NCBI RefSeq assembly: GCF_001659785.1 | Contig: NZ_CP015961.1 | Coordinates: forward strand, 124,001-188,000 | Source: Dietzia timorensis | GTDB lineage: Bacteria; Actinomycetota; Actinomycetes; Mycobacteriales; Mycobacteriaceae | Reading direction: 5' to 3' | DNA length: 64,000 nt | Shown: positions 44,977 through 53,690 of the stretch, piece by piece | Position numbering within the stretch: the stretch's first letter is position 1 | Layout of the letters: each line of letters begins with the position of its first letter | The notes under the pieces: model-generated | What the model was told of the DNA's origin: nothing | Databases searched by the model: none | The model's input: the letters and a program-made list of their open reading frames with translations, nothing else | Translations under genes and position numbers: made by a program

Positions 44977-46409
44977 CAGGACTCCTTGCGGACGAGGGGG
45001 AGGCGGACGCGGACGCGATAGCCGCCGAGGGCGCGGGGACCGATCTCGACGACCCCGCCGAGCGAGCGGGCGCGCTCGCGCATGCCGAGCTGCCCCATCC
45101 CGGTGCCGCCGGTGCCGTGGCGGGGCCGCCCGTCGTCGACGACCTCGACCTCGGCGAACGGCACCTCCGCAGTGCCCGCCATGCGGGCGCGGCCGGTGCG
45201 CAGGGTCAGCCGCGCCACCGACGCCGTGGAATGCGCGCGCACGTTGGACAGCGATTCCTGCGCGATGCGGAACAGGGACGCGCTCACAGCCGGCGGGACA
45301 GCCGAGCGCGGGATATCCGGATCCTCGACGATGTCGAGGTCGACGTGCGGGCGGTCGTGCTCGAACGACATAGCCAGCTCCTCTAGCCCGCCCAGGCCAG
45401 GCCCGGCCCCTGGCGAGCGGTCCGCGTCTGCGGCCCCGGCCGCATCGGCGGGACCGGCCTCTCCGGCGTCATCGGAAAAGTCCTGCAGCGGCGCGTGGTC
45501 GATCTCCACCTCCGAGGTATCGCGCAGCGCGCCGAGCAGCGAGCGCATTTCGGTCACCGCCTGCCGCGAGGAGGATTCGACCTGCGTCAACGTCGAGGCC
45601 ACGGTATCCCGCGAGGCGGCGGAATCCGAGCGTTCCATCACACGGCGCGCGGCGCCCGCGTGCACGCCGATCGCCGACACGTGGTGCGCGACCACGTCGT
45701 GCAGCTCGCGCGCGATCCGCAGCCGCTCGTTCGTCACCGCCTGTCGCGTCTGGGATTGCGCGTGCGCGGCGAGCAGCTCGCTGTATTCCCGCAACTTCGC
45801 CTGCCGCCGCGCGCCCCACCATGCGATTCCCGCGAGCACCGTCGCGCCCGCGAAGAAGATGATGTTGATCGCGAAGTTGTAGTACGTCCACGACATCAGC
45901 CGCCCGAAGCTCAGCTCCTCGCCCTCGCCGAGGTCGAACGTCTCGGCGATCTGCGCGGTGCCCGAGGTCATCGCCACGAGCCACGCCATCCATAGCGCCA
46001 GGCACAACACAATGATCGCGACGAACCCCATCGCATGCGTCCGGTCCCTCGCCCACGCGACCGCGGTGTAGATGAGGAAGAACGACAGCGTCTGCACGGT
46101 GAACATGGACGTCAGCTCCGGCATCCAGAAGCTGCCAAGGAAAATCACGGCCACCGCGACAAGCCCGGCCGAAATGGGGAAGCGTCGCCGGAACACCATC
46201 GCCACCGACGGCACGGATGTGTAGAGGAGCTGCTGCCACAACGGCTCGTCCAGCGGGGCGATCTGGGTCCCGGAAAGCGACAGGAGCAGCGACGTACCGA
46301 CCACGAAGCTTGCGACCGCGACGATGAGGTCCGTTCGCAGCCATCGTTCGGGTAGCGGCCGGACCCAGTCCTCGCCCACCCCGAAAAAGTTCTGCACGTG
46401 CTGCCACAT
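44976..46409 (-). CDS. sensor histidine kinase (HisKA_3/DesK-like)
   Basis: A 477-residue kinase with several N-terminal membrane helices (residues ~25-190), then the dimerisation/phospho-acceptor helix RIARELHDVVAHHVSAIGVH and a HATPase end with GTGGTGMGQLGMRERARSLG. An Asp/Ala/Gly linker (FSDDAGEAGPADAAGAAD) interrupts the catalytic part. ATG 46409 is chosen because AAGGTGGGG precedes it. It should phosphorylate the response regulator encoded directly after it. Confidence 0.92.
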   Translation of the reverse strand: MWQHVQNFFGVGEDWVRPLPERWLRTDLIVAVASFVVGTSLLLSLSGTQIAPLDEPLWQQLLYTSVPSVAMVFRRRFPISAGLVAVAVIFLGSFWMPELTSMFTVQTLSFFLIYTAVAWARDRTHAMGFVAIIVLCLALWMAWLVAMTSGTAQIAETFDLGEGEELSFGRLMSWTYYNFAINIIFFAGATVLAGIAWWGARRQAKLREYSELLAAHAQSQTRQAVTNERLRIARELHDVVAHHVSAIGVHAGAARRVMERSDSAASRDTVASTLTQVESSSRQAVTEMRSLLGALRDTSEVEIDHAPLQDFSDDAGEAGPADAAGAADADRSPGAGPGLGGLEELAMSFEHDRPHVDLDIVEDPDIPRSAVPPAVSASLFRIAQESLSNVRAHSTASVARLTLRTGRARMAGTAEVPFAEVEVVDDGRPRHGTGGTGMGQLGMRERARSLGGVVEIGPRALGGYRVRVRLPLVRKES

Positions 46410-46432
46410 GCACCCCACCTTAAAGAACCGCG

Positions 46433-46447
46433 TATGACGTCGGAGGT
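46433..46447 (+). repeat. TATGACGTCGG motif, site 3, with inverted partner
   Basis: TATGACGTCGGAGGT, identical over 15 bases with 34316-34330. An inverted CCGACGTCA follows at 46478-46486, so the 133-bp gap between cysE and the kinase gene holds a facing pair. Confidence 0.75.
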
Positions 46448-46542
46448 GCCGCGCCAGAAAAAACCCGCCCCTCCCGCCCGACGTCAAGGGCGGTAGAGGG
46501 GCGGGACGCCTTCGCGGCGGCACGCGCGGCCGGCGGCCGCAG

Positions 46543-47163
46543 CTAGATGTAGATCGCCGGGTCGACGTAGAACGTCTCCGACAACTCCTCGGGCTCGGCC
46601 TCCTTCACCGGGCGAGCCTTGCCTGGAACGCCGGTGATGATCGACCGCGCCGGCATGTCCTTGGTGATCACGGCGTTCGCGCCGACCGCGCTGTCCTCGC
46701 CGACCGTGACCGGACCGAGAATCTTCGCGCCCGCGCCGACCGTGACCCGGTTCCCGAGCGTCGGATGCCGCTTGGTCTGCTTGAGCGAAACCCCACCGAG
46801 GGTGACGCCGTGGTACAGCATGCAATCGTCGCCGATCTCGGCGGTCTCGCCGATGACCACACCCATGCCGTGATCGATGAAGAACCGGCGGCCGATGCTC
46901 GCGCCCGGGTGGATCTCGATGCCCGTGAGGAACCGGCCGAACTGGCTGAGGATCCGGGCCGCGGGGCGCAGCGCACCGCCGGACTGCCACATCCTGTGGC
47001 TCAGTCGGTGGAGCCAGATCGCGTGCAGGCCGGAGTACACGACGGCGTTCTCGAGGTCGCCCCTTGCTGCGGGGTCGTGCGCACGCGCAGCGGCGAGGTC
47101 CTCGCGCAGAATGCGCGTGAACCCCGCCGGACGTGCGGCTTCGTCAGATGAAGCGTTGGACAT
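46543..47163 (-). CDS. cysE: serine O-acetyltransferase
   Basis: A 206-residue left-handed beta-helix acetyltransferase that makes O-acetylserine from serine and acetyl-CoA. Hexapeptide repeats run from [20 protein letters not shown] through [20 protein letters not shown] to [11 protein letters not shown]; His in DHGMG is catalytic. The protein ends in Ile (VDPAIYI), the residue that inserts into the CysK active site in cysteine synthase complexes. The ATG follows the cysK stop without a gap. N-terminally short form, as usual in Gram-positives. Confidence 0.95.
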   Translation of the reverse strand: MSNASSDEAARPAGFTRILREDLAAARAHDPAARGDLENAVVYSGLHAIWLHRLSHRMWQSGGALRPAARILSQFGRFLTGIEIHPGASIGRRFFIDHGMGVVIGETAEIGDDCMLYHGVTLGGVSLKQTKRHPTLGNRVTVGAGAKILGPVTVGEDSAVGANAVITKDMPARSIITGVPGKARPVKEAEPEELSETFYVDPAIYI

Positions 47164-48099
47164 TTACTTGCGGTATTCCTCGAACAGCGGGGTCGACAGG
47201 TAGCGCTCGCCGAAGTCGGGGACGATGACGACGATGGTCTTGCCCTTGTTCTCCGGGCGCTTCGCGACCTCGAGCGCACCCCAGACGTTGGCGCCGGCCG
47301 AGACACCGGCGAGGACGCCCTCTTCGGTGCCGAGCTTGCGGGCGACGTCGAGCGAGTCCTCGAACGTGACGTCGATGACCTCGTTGTAGATGTCGCGGTT
47401 GAGGATCTCCGGGACGAAGTTTGCGCCGAGGCCCTGGATCTTGTGCGGCCCGGCCTTGCCCTCGGTGAGCAGCGGGGAGTCCTTCGGCTCGACGGCGACG
47501 ATCTCGACGTCGCTCTTGTGGCCGCGGAGGGTCTCGCCGGCGCCGGAGATGGTGCCGCCGGTGCCGATGCCCGCGACGAAGATGTCGATGTTGCCATCGG
47601 TGTCTTCCCAGATCTCCTCGCCGGTGGTGCGGCGGTGGATGTCGACGTTTGCGGGGTTGCCGAACTGGCGGGCGAGCACGGCGTTATCGCGCTCGGCGGC
47701 GACCTCTTCGGCCTTGGCGACGGCGCCCTTCATGCCCTCGGCGGCCGGGGTGAGGATGAGCTCTGCGCCGTAGGCGCGCATCACGGCGCGGCGCTCGACG
47801 GACATGGACTCGGGCATGCAGATCACGGTCTTGAAACCGCGAGCGGCGGCGACCATGGCGAGCGCGATGCCGGTGTTGCCCGAGGTGCCCTCGACGATGG
47901 TGCCGCCGGGGGTGAGCGCGCCGGAGGCGACTGCGTCGTCGATGATGGCGGCGCCGATGCGGTCCTTGACGCTATTGGCAGGGTTCGCGGACTCGAGCTT
48001 GACCACGACGTTCGCCTCGATGCCCTCGGCGAGCTTGTTGAGCTTGACCAGCGGCGTGCGGCCGATCGTTTCGGTGATGTCCGAGTAAATCTTTCCCAT
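47164..48099 (-). CDS. cysK: cysteine synthase A (O-acetylserine sulfhydrylase)
   Basis: A 311-residue PLP enzyme joining sulfide and O-acetylserine to cysteine. Lys45 in NPANSVKDRIG binds PLP; TSGNTG is the substrate loop and GIGTGGTISG the phosphate-binding loop. GGAGGAC precedes ATG 48099. It is the first gene of the cysK-cysE operon and uses sulfide from the sulfite reductase operon at 13450. A degenerate McbR-like box lies 56 bp upstream. Confidence 0.97.
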   Translation of the reverse strand: MGKIYSDITETIGRTPLVKLNKLAEGIEANVVVKLESANPANSVKDRIGAAIIDDAVASGALTPGGTIVEGTSGNTGIALAMVAAARGFKTVICMPESMSVERRAVMRAYGAELILTPAAEGMKGAVAKAEEVAAERDNAVLARQFGNPANVDIHRRTTGEEIWEDTDGNIDIFVAGIGTGGTISGAGETLRGHKSDVEIVAVEPKDSPLLTEGKAGPHKIQGLGANFVPEILNRDIYNEVIDVTFEDSLDVARKLGTEEGVLAGVSAGANVWGALEVAKRPENKGKTIVVIVPDFGERYLSTPLFEEYRK

Positions 48100-48154
48100 G
48101 TCTGTCCTCCGTTGATCCGTTTCGCGCTCTCGGGAGGCCCCGCGTCGCGAAGAA

Positions 48155-48170
48155 TGAACCGATCTGTCTA
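48155..48170. promoter_or_regulatory. degenerate McbR-like operator before cysK
   Basis: TGAAC-CGATCT-GTCTA matches TAGAC-N6-GTCTA at 8 of 10 defined positions and is followed by ACTTTGTCCA, which resembles the flank of the perfect site before the sulfite reductase gene (GACCAAGTAGACAG on the other strand). Confidence 0.55.
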
Positions 48171-48217
48171 CTTTGTCCATTGTGCCCCTATTCGCCGCGC
48201 TTTGCCAGCTGTTTGGC

Positions 48218-49726
48218 TCAAAATGGTTCGTTCGCGGGGCGCTCGGAGTCGACGGGCAACTCAACCCGAAAGTGCGCGCCGGATTCTGGCGCCGTGTCGA
48301 GGTGGACGGTCCCGCCGTGTGCCTGGACGATTCCCGCGACGATCGACAGTCCCAGGCCGCTTCCGCCACCGCTGTCGGAGCGGTTGCGCGAGTCGTCGAT
48401 GCGGTGGAAGCGTTCGAAGGATTTCGCGGCCGCCTCGGCGGGCATCCCGACTCCGTCGTCATCCACCTCCAACACCGCCAGCGGGGTGCCCGGCCGTTGC
48501 GCGGGGCCGATGGAGGCGGTGTGCGTGGCCGGGGCCGAGGCGGCGACGGACTCTGTCACCGTGACGGTCACGTTCGCGTCCTCGCCTGCATGGCGAAGCG
48601 CGTTGACGACGAGGTTCAGTGCCACTTGGCGGAGCTTGTCGCCGTCCCCGGTGAGCACGGGGGCGGCGTCGAGGCGTAGCTCCACCCTGCGGGCCGGTTC
48701 GATCGCGTGCGCGCCGGCGACGGCGTCCGCGGCGACTTGGGTGAGATCCACCGGCTCCCGCGACATCGGCCGCTCGGTGTCGAGACGGGCGAGCGTGAGC
48801 AGGTCCTCGACGAGGGCCTGCATGCGCCGAGCCTCCGGCTCGATGCGTCCGAACGCGACGTCCGCGTCTGGCAGCATCTTGGTGCGGTACAGCTCGGCGA
48901 AGCCGATGATCGAGGTGAGCGGCGTACGCAGCTCGTGGCCCGCGTCGGCGACGAAGCGTCGCATCCGTTCCTCCGACGCTGCCGCCTTGTGCCGGGACGC
49001 CTCGGTGGCGGTGAACGCGGACTCGATACTGCCGGCCATCCAGTTGAAGCTCTGGGCGAGCGAGCCGACCTCCGTGCGCGGCGAGAGCTCCGGGAGCCTG
49101 CGGTCGAAGTTGCCGTCGGCGATCTGATGCGCGGTCTGCTCGACGGCCTGCAGCGGCCGCAGCGAGCGGCGCACGAGCAGCCATGCGCACGTGCCCACGC
49201 CGATGAGTACCGCCAGCCCGACGAGCGCCTGCACCTGGATCAGTTTGGTCACGGTCCCGTCGACGGTCGTGGACATCGGCACCGCGAGCACGGTGATGTT
49301 GCCCTGCCTGTCGACGTCGGCGAGCGCTCGCCACGAGCCCCCGCCCTCGGCGTCGGGCAGCTCGAAAGGCTCGGAGAGGTTGACCTTCGCGGGCAGCTCG
49401 GGTTGCGAGGGATTGTCGTCGACGACGAACACGAGATCGCCCGCGGCGGTGCGCACGGCGATGAAGTACTCGCTCGGTGGGCGTTCGCGGCTCGGCCCCT
49501 CGGGCGAGAGCGGATCCCCGTCCAGGGAGGACGGAGGACCGGGAGGGGGTGACGTCGCAGCCCACTCATTCATGGCCTCTCGCAGTTTCGCGTCCTCGGA
49601 GGCGATGAGCTGGCTGCGCATCGTCAGGGTGACCGCGGCGCTCGAGGCGATGAGTCCCAGCGCCACCAACGCCACGGTCGCCGCGACGAGGAGGACGCGA
49701 AGAGGGTAGCGGTCGAAGAACTTCAT
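48218..49726 (-). CDS. phoR: sensor histidine kinase PhoR-type
   Basis: A 502-residue membrane kinase: helix 1 at residues ~10-36, extracytoplasmic sensor (~37-165), helix 2 (LVGLAVLIGVGTCAWLLV), HAMP, phospho-acceptor RFVADAGHELRTPLTSIIGF, and ATP domain with NALRHAGEDANV, DDDGVGMP and GSGLGLSIV. The sensor is Pro/Ser/Glu-rich. ATG 49726 overlaps the stop of the response regulator (ATGA). The pairing with a PhoP-like regulator and the domain order make this the PhoR of the mycobacterial type, which governs envelope lipid and acid-stress genes there. Confidence 0.9.
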   Translation of the reverse strand: MKFFDRYPLRVLLVAATVALVALGLIASSAAVTLTMRSQLIASEDAKLREAMNEWAATSPPPGPPSSLDGDPLSPEGPSRERPPSEYFIAVRTAAGDLVFVVDDNPSQPELPAKVNLSEPFELPDAEGGGSWRALADVDRQGNITVLAVPMSTTVDGTVTKLIQVQALVGLAVLIGVGTCAWLLVRRSLRPLQAVEQTAHQIADGNFDRRLPELSPRTEVGSLAQSFNWMAGSIESAFTATEASRHKAAASEERMRRFVADAGHELRTPLTSIIGFAELYRTKMLPDADVAFGRIEPEARRMQALVEDLLTLARLDTERPMSREPVDLTQVAADAVAGAHAIEPARRVELRLDAAPVLTGDGDKLRQVALNLVVNALRHAGEDANVTVTVTESVAASAPATHTASIGPAQRPGTPLAVLEVDDDGVGMPAEAAAKSFERFHRIDDSRNRSDSGGGSGLGLSIVAGIVQAHGGTVHLDTAPESGAHFRVELPVDSERPANEPF

Positions 49727-50430
49727 CGAGGCTCGCGTAGCACGTAGCCGACACCTCGAAGGGTGTGCAGGTACTTCTTCTCCCCGAAGTCGACCTTCTT
49801 GCGCAGGTACGACACGTAGGTTTCGACGACGTTCGCGTCTCCGCCGAAGTCGTAGTTCCATACGTGGTCGAGTATTTTCGACTTGGACAACACCACCCCG
49901 GCGTTGACGATGAAGTAACGCAACAGCGCGAACTCGGTCGGCGAAAGCGTGACCGGTTCGCCTGCTTTGAACACCTCGTGGGTGTCGTCGTCGAGGACGA
50001 TATCCGCGAAGGACACGCGCGTGTTCTCCGCGGGGAGGTCCTTCGGCCCGCCCCGGCGCAGCAGTACGCGCACCCGGGCGACGACCTCCTCGAGCGAGAA
50101 CGGCTTGGTGACGTAGTCGTCTCCGCCGATCGTGAGTCCGCGGACGCGGTCTTCGACGGCGTCCTTCGCGGTGAGGAAGAGGACGGGTGCGTCGACGCCG
50201 TCGGCGCGCAGCCGCGAGAGGGTGTCGAAGCCGTCCATGCGCGGCATCATCACATCGAGCACGACTACGTCTGGGCGGAATCGGCGTGCGATGTCGAGTG
50301 CCTGGGCGCCATCGCGGGCCACCTGTACGTCGAAGCCCTGGTACTTCAGGCTCACCTGCAGCAATTCGACGATGGACGGCTCGTCGTCACAGACGAGGAT
50401 TCGCGCGCCTGCCTCCGGATTTTCGCTCAT
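49723..50430 (-). CDS. phoP: response regulator PhoP-type (OmpR family)
   Basis: A 235-residue OmpR-type regulator. Receiver phospho-acceptor Asp59 (VVVLDVMMPRMDGF), Thr in LFLTAKD and Lys in DDYVTKPFSLEEVVAR; winged helix with LSPTEFALLRYFIVNAGVVL, KILDHVWNYDFGG and LHTLRGVGYVLREPR. Many of these strings coincide with M. tuberculosis PhoP as I remember it, so orthology is likely. First gene of phoPR; a lone ORF start at ATG 50430. Confidence 0.93.
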   Translation of the reverse strand: MSENPEAGARILVCDDEPSIVELLQVSLKYQGFDVQVARDGAQALDIARRFRPDVVVLDVMMPRMDGFDTLSRLRADGVDAPVLFLTAKDAVEDRVRGLTIGGDDYVTKPFSLEEVVARVRVLLRRGGPKDLPAENTRVSFADIVLDDDTHEVFKAGEPVTLSPTEFALLRYFIVNAGVVLSKSKILDHVWNYDFGGDANVVETYVSYLRKKVDFGEKKYLHTLRGVGYVLREPR

Positions 50431-50509
50431 GGTTAATCAGCTTGGCCTTTCGCGGTGAGTACCGGCTCCAGACTAGCTGTGAGCTCTCTGTGAGAGTGTG
50501 GATTCGCGG

Positions 50510-51619
50510 TCAGAGGGCCTCGTCGAGGAGCTGCTGGGTGAGGGTCGCGAGCATTGGACCAGCCTTCGAATGGGATTCCTCGTCGGTGAGCGCAATGTCG
50601 GACAGCGCGGCGGCACCGGCGAAACCTGCGGAGCGGACGCGCTCGGCGGCGAGGTCGATCTTGCCGCACACCGCCCAGACGGGAACGCCGTGTTCGCGGC
50701 CGAGCGCCGCGACTCCCATGGGCGCCTTGCCGTGCGCGGTCTGGTCGTCGAGCCGACCCTCGCCGGTGAGCACGAGGTTGGCGCCGGCTACCGAGTATTC
50801 GAGCCCGGTGATCTGCGAGAGCACGGTGAAGCCCTGCGTGAGCTTCCAGCCGAGCAGGCGTGCGAGAAAGCCGACTCCGCCAGCGGCACCGGCGCCGGGG
50901 TAATCGGGCTCGCCGCCGAGCGGTTCGGCGACCTCGGCGAGTCGGGCGAGTCCGCGCTCGAGGTGCGCGATGTCCTCGTCTCCCGCGCCTTTTTGCGGGC
51001 CGAATACCCTCGCCGATCCGTTGGTGCCGAGCAGTGGGGTGTCGACGTCGCAGGCGATGGTGATCTGTGCCTGCCTGATCCGCGGGTCGAGGCCGGTGAG
51101 GTCTATCGACGCAAGCCGGTGCAGCTCGCGGCCGCCCAGGGGGAGGGGCTCTCCGGCGTCATCCAGAAAACGGACGCCGAGCGCGGCAGCCATGCCGGTA
51201 CCGCCGTCGGTGGATGCGCTGCCGCCGATGCCACACAGGATGTTCGGCCGGCCCGAGTCGAGTGCCGCGAGGATGGCTTCGCCGAGTCCGTAACTGGACG
51301 CGTCGAGCGGCGCGGGTTGGCCTGCCGGCAGGCGCAGGAGTCCGCACGCGTCGGCCATTTCGACGAAGGCTTGGTCGGGGTCCGTCGCGGCGAAATGGGT
51401 GTCGACGACTTCGCCGGTCGGGCCCGAGACGCTGATCGGATAGAGCGTCGCGCCGATATGGTGCATGACGTCGAGGGAACCGGTCCCCCCGTCGGCGACG
51501 GGCAGGGTCACGATCTCTTCGTCGGGAAACGAATTTCGTGCGCCCTCGGCCGCCCAGCGGCAGGCTTCGGTGGCGGAAAGTGAGCCCTTGAATGCGGCGC
51601 ACGCGACGACGATTGTCAT
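50510..51619 (-). CDS. glxK: glycerate kinase
   Basis: A 369-residue kinase of the GarK/GlxK family phosphorylating D-glycerate, usually to 2-phosphoglycerate. Family strings are ACAAFKGSLSATEACRWAAE, LPVADGGTGSLDV, GIGGSASTDGGTGMAAALG, LLGTNGSARVFGPQKGAG and LVLTGEGRLDDQTAHGKAP. ATG 51619 is preferred over an in-frame ATG 81 nt upstream because it starts the family N-terminus (TIVVACAAFKG). It stands alone between phoPR and the repeat-protein gene. Confidence 0.93.
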   Translation of the reverse strand: MTIVVACAAFKGSLSATEACRWAAEGARNSFPDEEIVTLPVADGGTGSLDVMHHIGATLYPISVSGPTGEVVDTHFAATDPDQAFVEMADACGLLRLPAGQPAPLDASSYGLGEAILAALDSGRPNILCGIGGSASTDGGTGMAAALGVRFLDDAGEPLPLGGRELHRLASIDLTGLDPRIRQAQITIACDVDTPLLGTNGSARVFGPQKGAGDEDIAHLERGLARLAEVAEPLGGEPDYPGAGAAGGVGFLARLLGWKLTQGFTVLSQITGLEYSVAGANLVLTGEGRLDDQTAHGKAPMGVAALGREHGVPVWAVCGKIDLAAERVRSAGFAGAAALSDIALTDEESHSKAGPMLATLTQQLLDEAL

Positions 51620-51656
51620 AGCTCCATCATGGTCTATTTCGTCTTGGGAAATGGCG

Positions 51657-51694
51657 AAAGGGGCCGCAGATCGAGGATGATCTGCGGCCCCTTT
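51657..51694. terminator. intrinsic terminator after repeat-protein gene
   Basis: 16-bp arms AAAGGGGCCGCAGATC / GATCTGCGGCCCCTTT with a 6-nt loop. On the minus strand it stands after the repeat-protein gene and before glxK. Confidence 0.9.
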
Positions 51695-51740
51695 GGCCAA
51701 TGACGTGGGCGCCGGGGCGCTCTACGTATCTGTTGCTTGC

Positions 51741-53126
51741 TTAGAGAGCGAGCGAACCGACGCCGATGGTGATGGCGAGGCCGATGCCGAGACCGGCAGC
51801 CGAAGCCGGATCGATGTCGCTGGAGCCCTCGCCGAGCGAGCCTTCACCGAGGGAGTCGGAGTTCAGCGAGCCCTCGCCGGAGCCGGACTCGAGGGAGTCG
51901 GTGGGGAGCTCGGAGGAGCCGCCTTCGAGGGATCCACCTTCGCCGGAGCCGGACTCGAGGGAGTCAGTCGGAAGCTCGGAGGAGCCGCCCTCGAGGGATC
52001 CACCTTCGCCGGAGCCGGACTCGAGGGAGTCGGTGGGGAGCTCGGAGGAGCCGCCTTCGAGGGATCCACCTTCGCCGGAGCCGGACTCGAGGGAGTCAGT
52101 CGGAAGCTCGGAGGAGCCGCCCTCGAGGGAACCGCCCTCGCCGGAGCCGCTACCAATGGAGCCGGTGATCGAACCCAGATCGATGTCGGAGAGGGACCCG
52201 CCCTCACCCGAGCCGGACTCGAGGGAGTCGGAGGAGCCGCCTTCAAGGGAGCCGCCCTCGCCGGAGCCGGACTCGAGGGAGTCGGTGGGGAGCTCGGAGG
52301 AGCCGCCCTCAAGGGAGCCGCCCTCGCCGGAGCCGGACTCGAGGGAGTCGGTGGGGAGCTCGGAGGAGCCGCCCTCAAGGGAGCCGCCCTCGCCGGAGCC
52401 GGACTCGAGGGAGTCGGTGGGGAGCTCGGAGGAGCCGCCCTCAAGGGAGCCGCCCTCGCCGGAACCGGACTCGAGGGAGTCGGTGGGGAGCTCGGAGGAG
52501 CCGCCCTCAAGGGAACCGCCCTCGAAGAGTGAACCGAGGTCGAGCTCCGAGGAGCCTTCGCTGGAGCCACCCTCGAGGAGCGAGCCCAGGTTCAGCTCGG
52601 AGAGCGAGCCGCCTTCGCCGCCGGAGCCATTGCCGGTCGAGCCGGTGATCTGGCCGGTGCTGCCGCCGCCGAGGGCGATGGCGAGCGCGAGGCCGAGGCC
52701 GAGCGCCATTCCGCCACCGAGCAGGGCCGGATCAACCGGGGGGAGCTCAACGGTGGGGAGTCCGAGATCCTGCGGGGAGGGGAGATCGACGCTGCCTTCA
52801 GGCATCTGGACGTCGGCGTTCGTTGCGAGCCATGCGGCTGCACCAAGGGAAGCGGTACCGAGGGCGATAGCGAGCGCGAGCTCGATGTTGCCCTCGTTGG
52901 AGCCGAACGAGGCACCGGAGCCGCTGGAGCCCGCAGGCGCATCGCCTTCGTCGTCGCCACTTTCGGAGCCGAAGTTGCCAAGCGAGCCGCCGCTGAGCGA
53001 GCCCTGGCCCTGGTCTTGGCCCGGCTCCTCTGCGCTCTGAGCGTTGGCAGGTACAACCATGCCACCGGCGACGAGGACGCCGGCAGAAACCGCGGCGAGA
53101 ACTGTACGCGAGTTAAGTTTCTTCAT
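51741..53126 (-). CDS. secreted protein with 22-residue Gly/Ser/Glu tandem repeats
   Basis: A 461-residue very acidic exported protein. Signal peptide at residues 1-30 (TVLAAVSAGVLVAGGMVVPA, cleavage near NAQSA). Two hydrophobic segments follow (NIELALAIALGTASLGAAAW; ALLGGGMALGLGLALAIALG). Then comes a repeat array of unit SSELPTDSLESGSGEGGSLE-GG: four copies, a shortened copy, a diverged SDIDLGSITG copy, and four more. The C-terminus is a hydrophobic tail ASAAGLGIGLAITIGVGSLA-L with no basic end or LPXTG. A surface or outer-membrane-associated stalk is inferred; no catalytic motif. A palindrome lies 25 bp upstream of the ATG. Confidence 0.82.
   Translation of the reverse strand: MKKLNSRTVLAAVSAGVLVAGGMVVPANAQSAEEPGQDQGQGSLSGGSLGNFGSESGDDEGDAPAGSSGSGASFGSNEGNIELALAIALGTASLGAAAWLATNADVQMPEGSVDLPSPQDLGLPTVELPPVDPALLGGGMALGLGLALAIALGGGSTGQITGSTGNGSGGEGGSLSELNLGSLLEGGSSEGSSELDLGSLFEGGSLEGGSSELPTDSLESGSGEGGSLEGGSSELPTDSLESGSGEGGSLEGGSSELPTDSLESGSGEGGSLEGGSSELPTDSLESGSGEGGSLEGGSSDSLESGSGEGGSLSDIDLGSITGSIGSGSGEGGSLEGGSSELPTDSLESGSGEGGSLEGGSSELPTDSLESGSGEGGSLEGGSSELPTDSLESGSGEGGSLEGGSSELPTDSLESGSGEGSLNSDSLGEGSLGEGSSDIDPASAAGLGIGLAITIGVGSLAL
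51872..52521 (-). repeat. 66-bp tandem repeat array (coding)
   Basis: About ten 66-bp units (two of them altered) inside the secreted protein gene. Adjacent units are nearly identical at DNA level, e.g. GAGTCGGTGGGGAGCTCGGA recurs eight times with only GTGGGG/GTCGGA alternation (TCAGTCGGAAG). The unit length is a multiple of three, so copy-number change keeps the frame. Confidence 0.9.
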
Positions 53127-53150
53127 AGATCCATCCGATCAACAGATATT

Positions 53151-53167
53151 TTGCCGACTTTCGGCAA
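53151..53167. promoter_or_regulatory. 17-bp palindrome, candidate operator
   Basis: Perfect 7-bp arms TTGCCGA/TCGGCAA with a CTT centre, 25 bp upstream of the repeat-protein start codon; a position suited to repression or to a 5' leader hairpin. Confidence 0.5.
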
Positions 53168-53421
53168 GCTCCCCTCTCTCGGATCGGGGCACGTAAAAGA
53201 ACCTTACCCGGGTTGAACATAAGTGCCATACCCTTTGATTCTTAATGTTAGGCAAGGGAGAGGGTGCGCGTAACGCGATGTTCGGTACCGGCGATGGCCC
53301 GGGATTGCTCCAGAAAAATGTGTTGATAATAGCAGCTCTAACCTACGATAACCCCGAAGTCTGCGGGTCATTTAGCCGGTCGAAGTAACCTCTGATGAAG
53401 GGTGCTCACGCTCCATCAAAA

Positions 53422-53437
53422 AGTGATTTAAATCACA
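53422..53437. promoter_or_regulatory. CRP/GlxR-like binding site
   Basis: AGTGATTTAAATCACA matches TGTGA-N6-TCACA at 9 of 10 defined positions and is a perfect 14-bp palindrome at its core. It lies ~300 bp upstream of the repeat-protein gene. GlxR is the cAMP-dependent global regulator in Corynebacterium. Confidence 0.6.
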
Positions 53438-53537
53438 TCTATGGGGGTGACGGGGCCCACTGTGGTAGCGCGATTTGGACTCTTTCGGTGCTACCGAAAA
53501 GGGTTGCGGTGTCGAGCTTCGAAACTCTTACGCACCT

Positions 53538-53690
53538 TCATTTTTTCCGGATGAACAAGAATATGACCAGGGCAGAAGCGAAGCCCACGAGGATCGCGCC
53601 AATGGGTGGCGCTCCGGCGAGATGGCTAGCCCAGGTGCCAATGAACGCACCGATAATGACGGCGAGGGTTTTGCTGGACGTCCAGATCAC
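53538..53690 (-). CDS. small two-helix membrane protein (50 residues)
   Basis: Starting at GTG 53690 with AAAGGAG eight bases upstream, a 50-residue product with two hydrophobic helices (TLAVIIGAFIGTWASHLAGA, IGAILVGFASALVIFLFI) and a basic end RKK. The spacing of the ribosome site and coding-like GC bias within an AT-richer region support it; no family known. A GTG 9 nt upstream is also in frame. Confidence 0.5.
   Translation of the reverse strand: MIWTSSKTLAVIIGAFIGTWASHLAGAPPIGAILVGFASALVIFLFIRKK

Larger units (their letters stand above)
53127..53537. other. 411-bp lower-GC promoter region with palindromes
   Basis: No gene supported. It holds TTGCCGA-CTT-TCGGCAA at 53151-53167, close to the repeat-protein start, and a CRP/GlxR-like site at 53422-53437. 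The rest is AT-richer than the window average. Confidence 0.6.

Noticed and set aside
51863-52570. Second minus-strand frame of Ala/Pro/Ser repeats inside the repeat gene
   Set aside because: Out-of-frame reading of the 66-bp units with no start signal.
51766-53040. 424-codon Pro/Glu/Ser-rich frame on the plus strand across the repeat gene
   Set aside because: It is the complement of the tandem repeats; the minus-strand frame has signal peptide, ribosome context and terminator.
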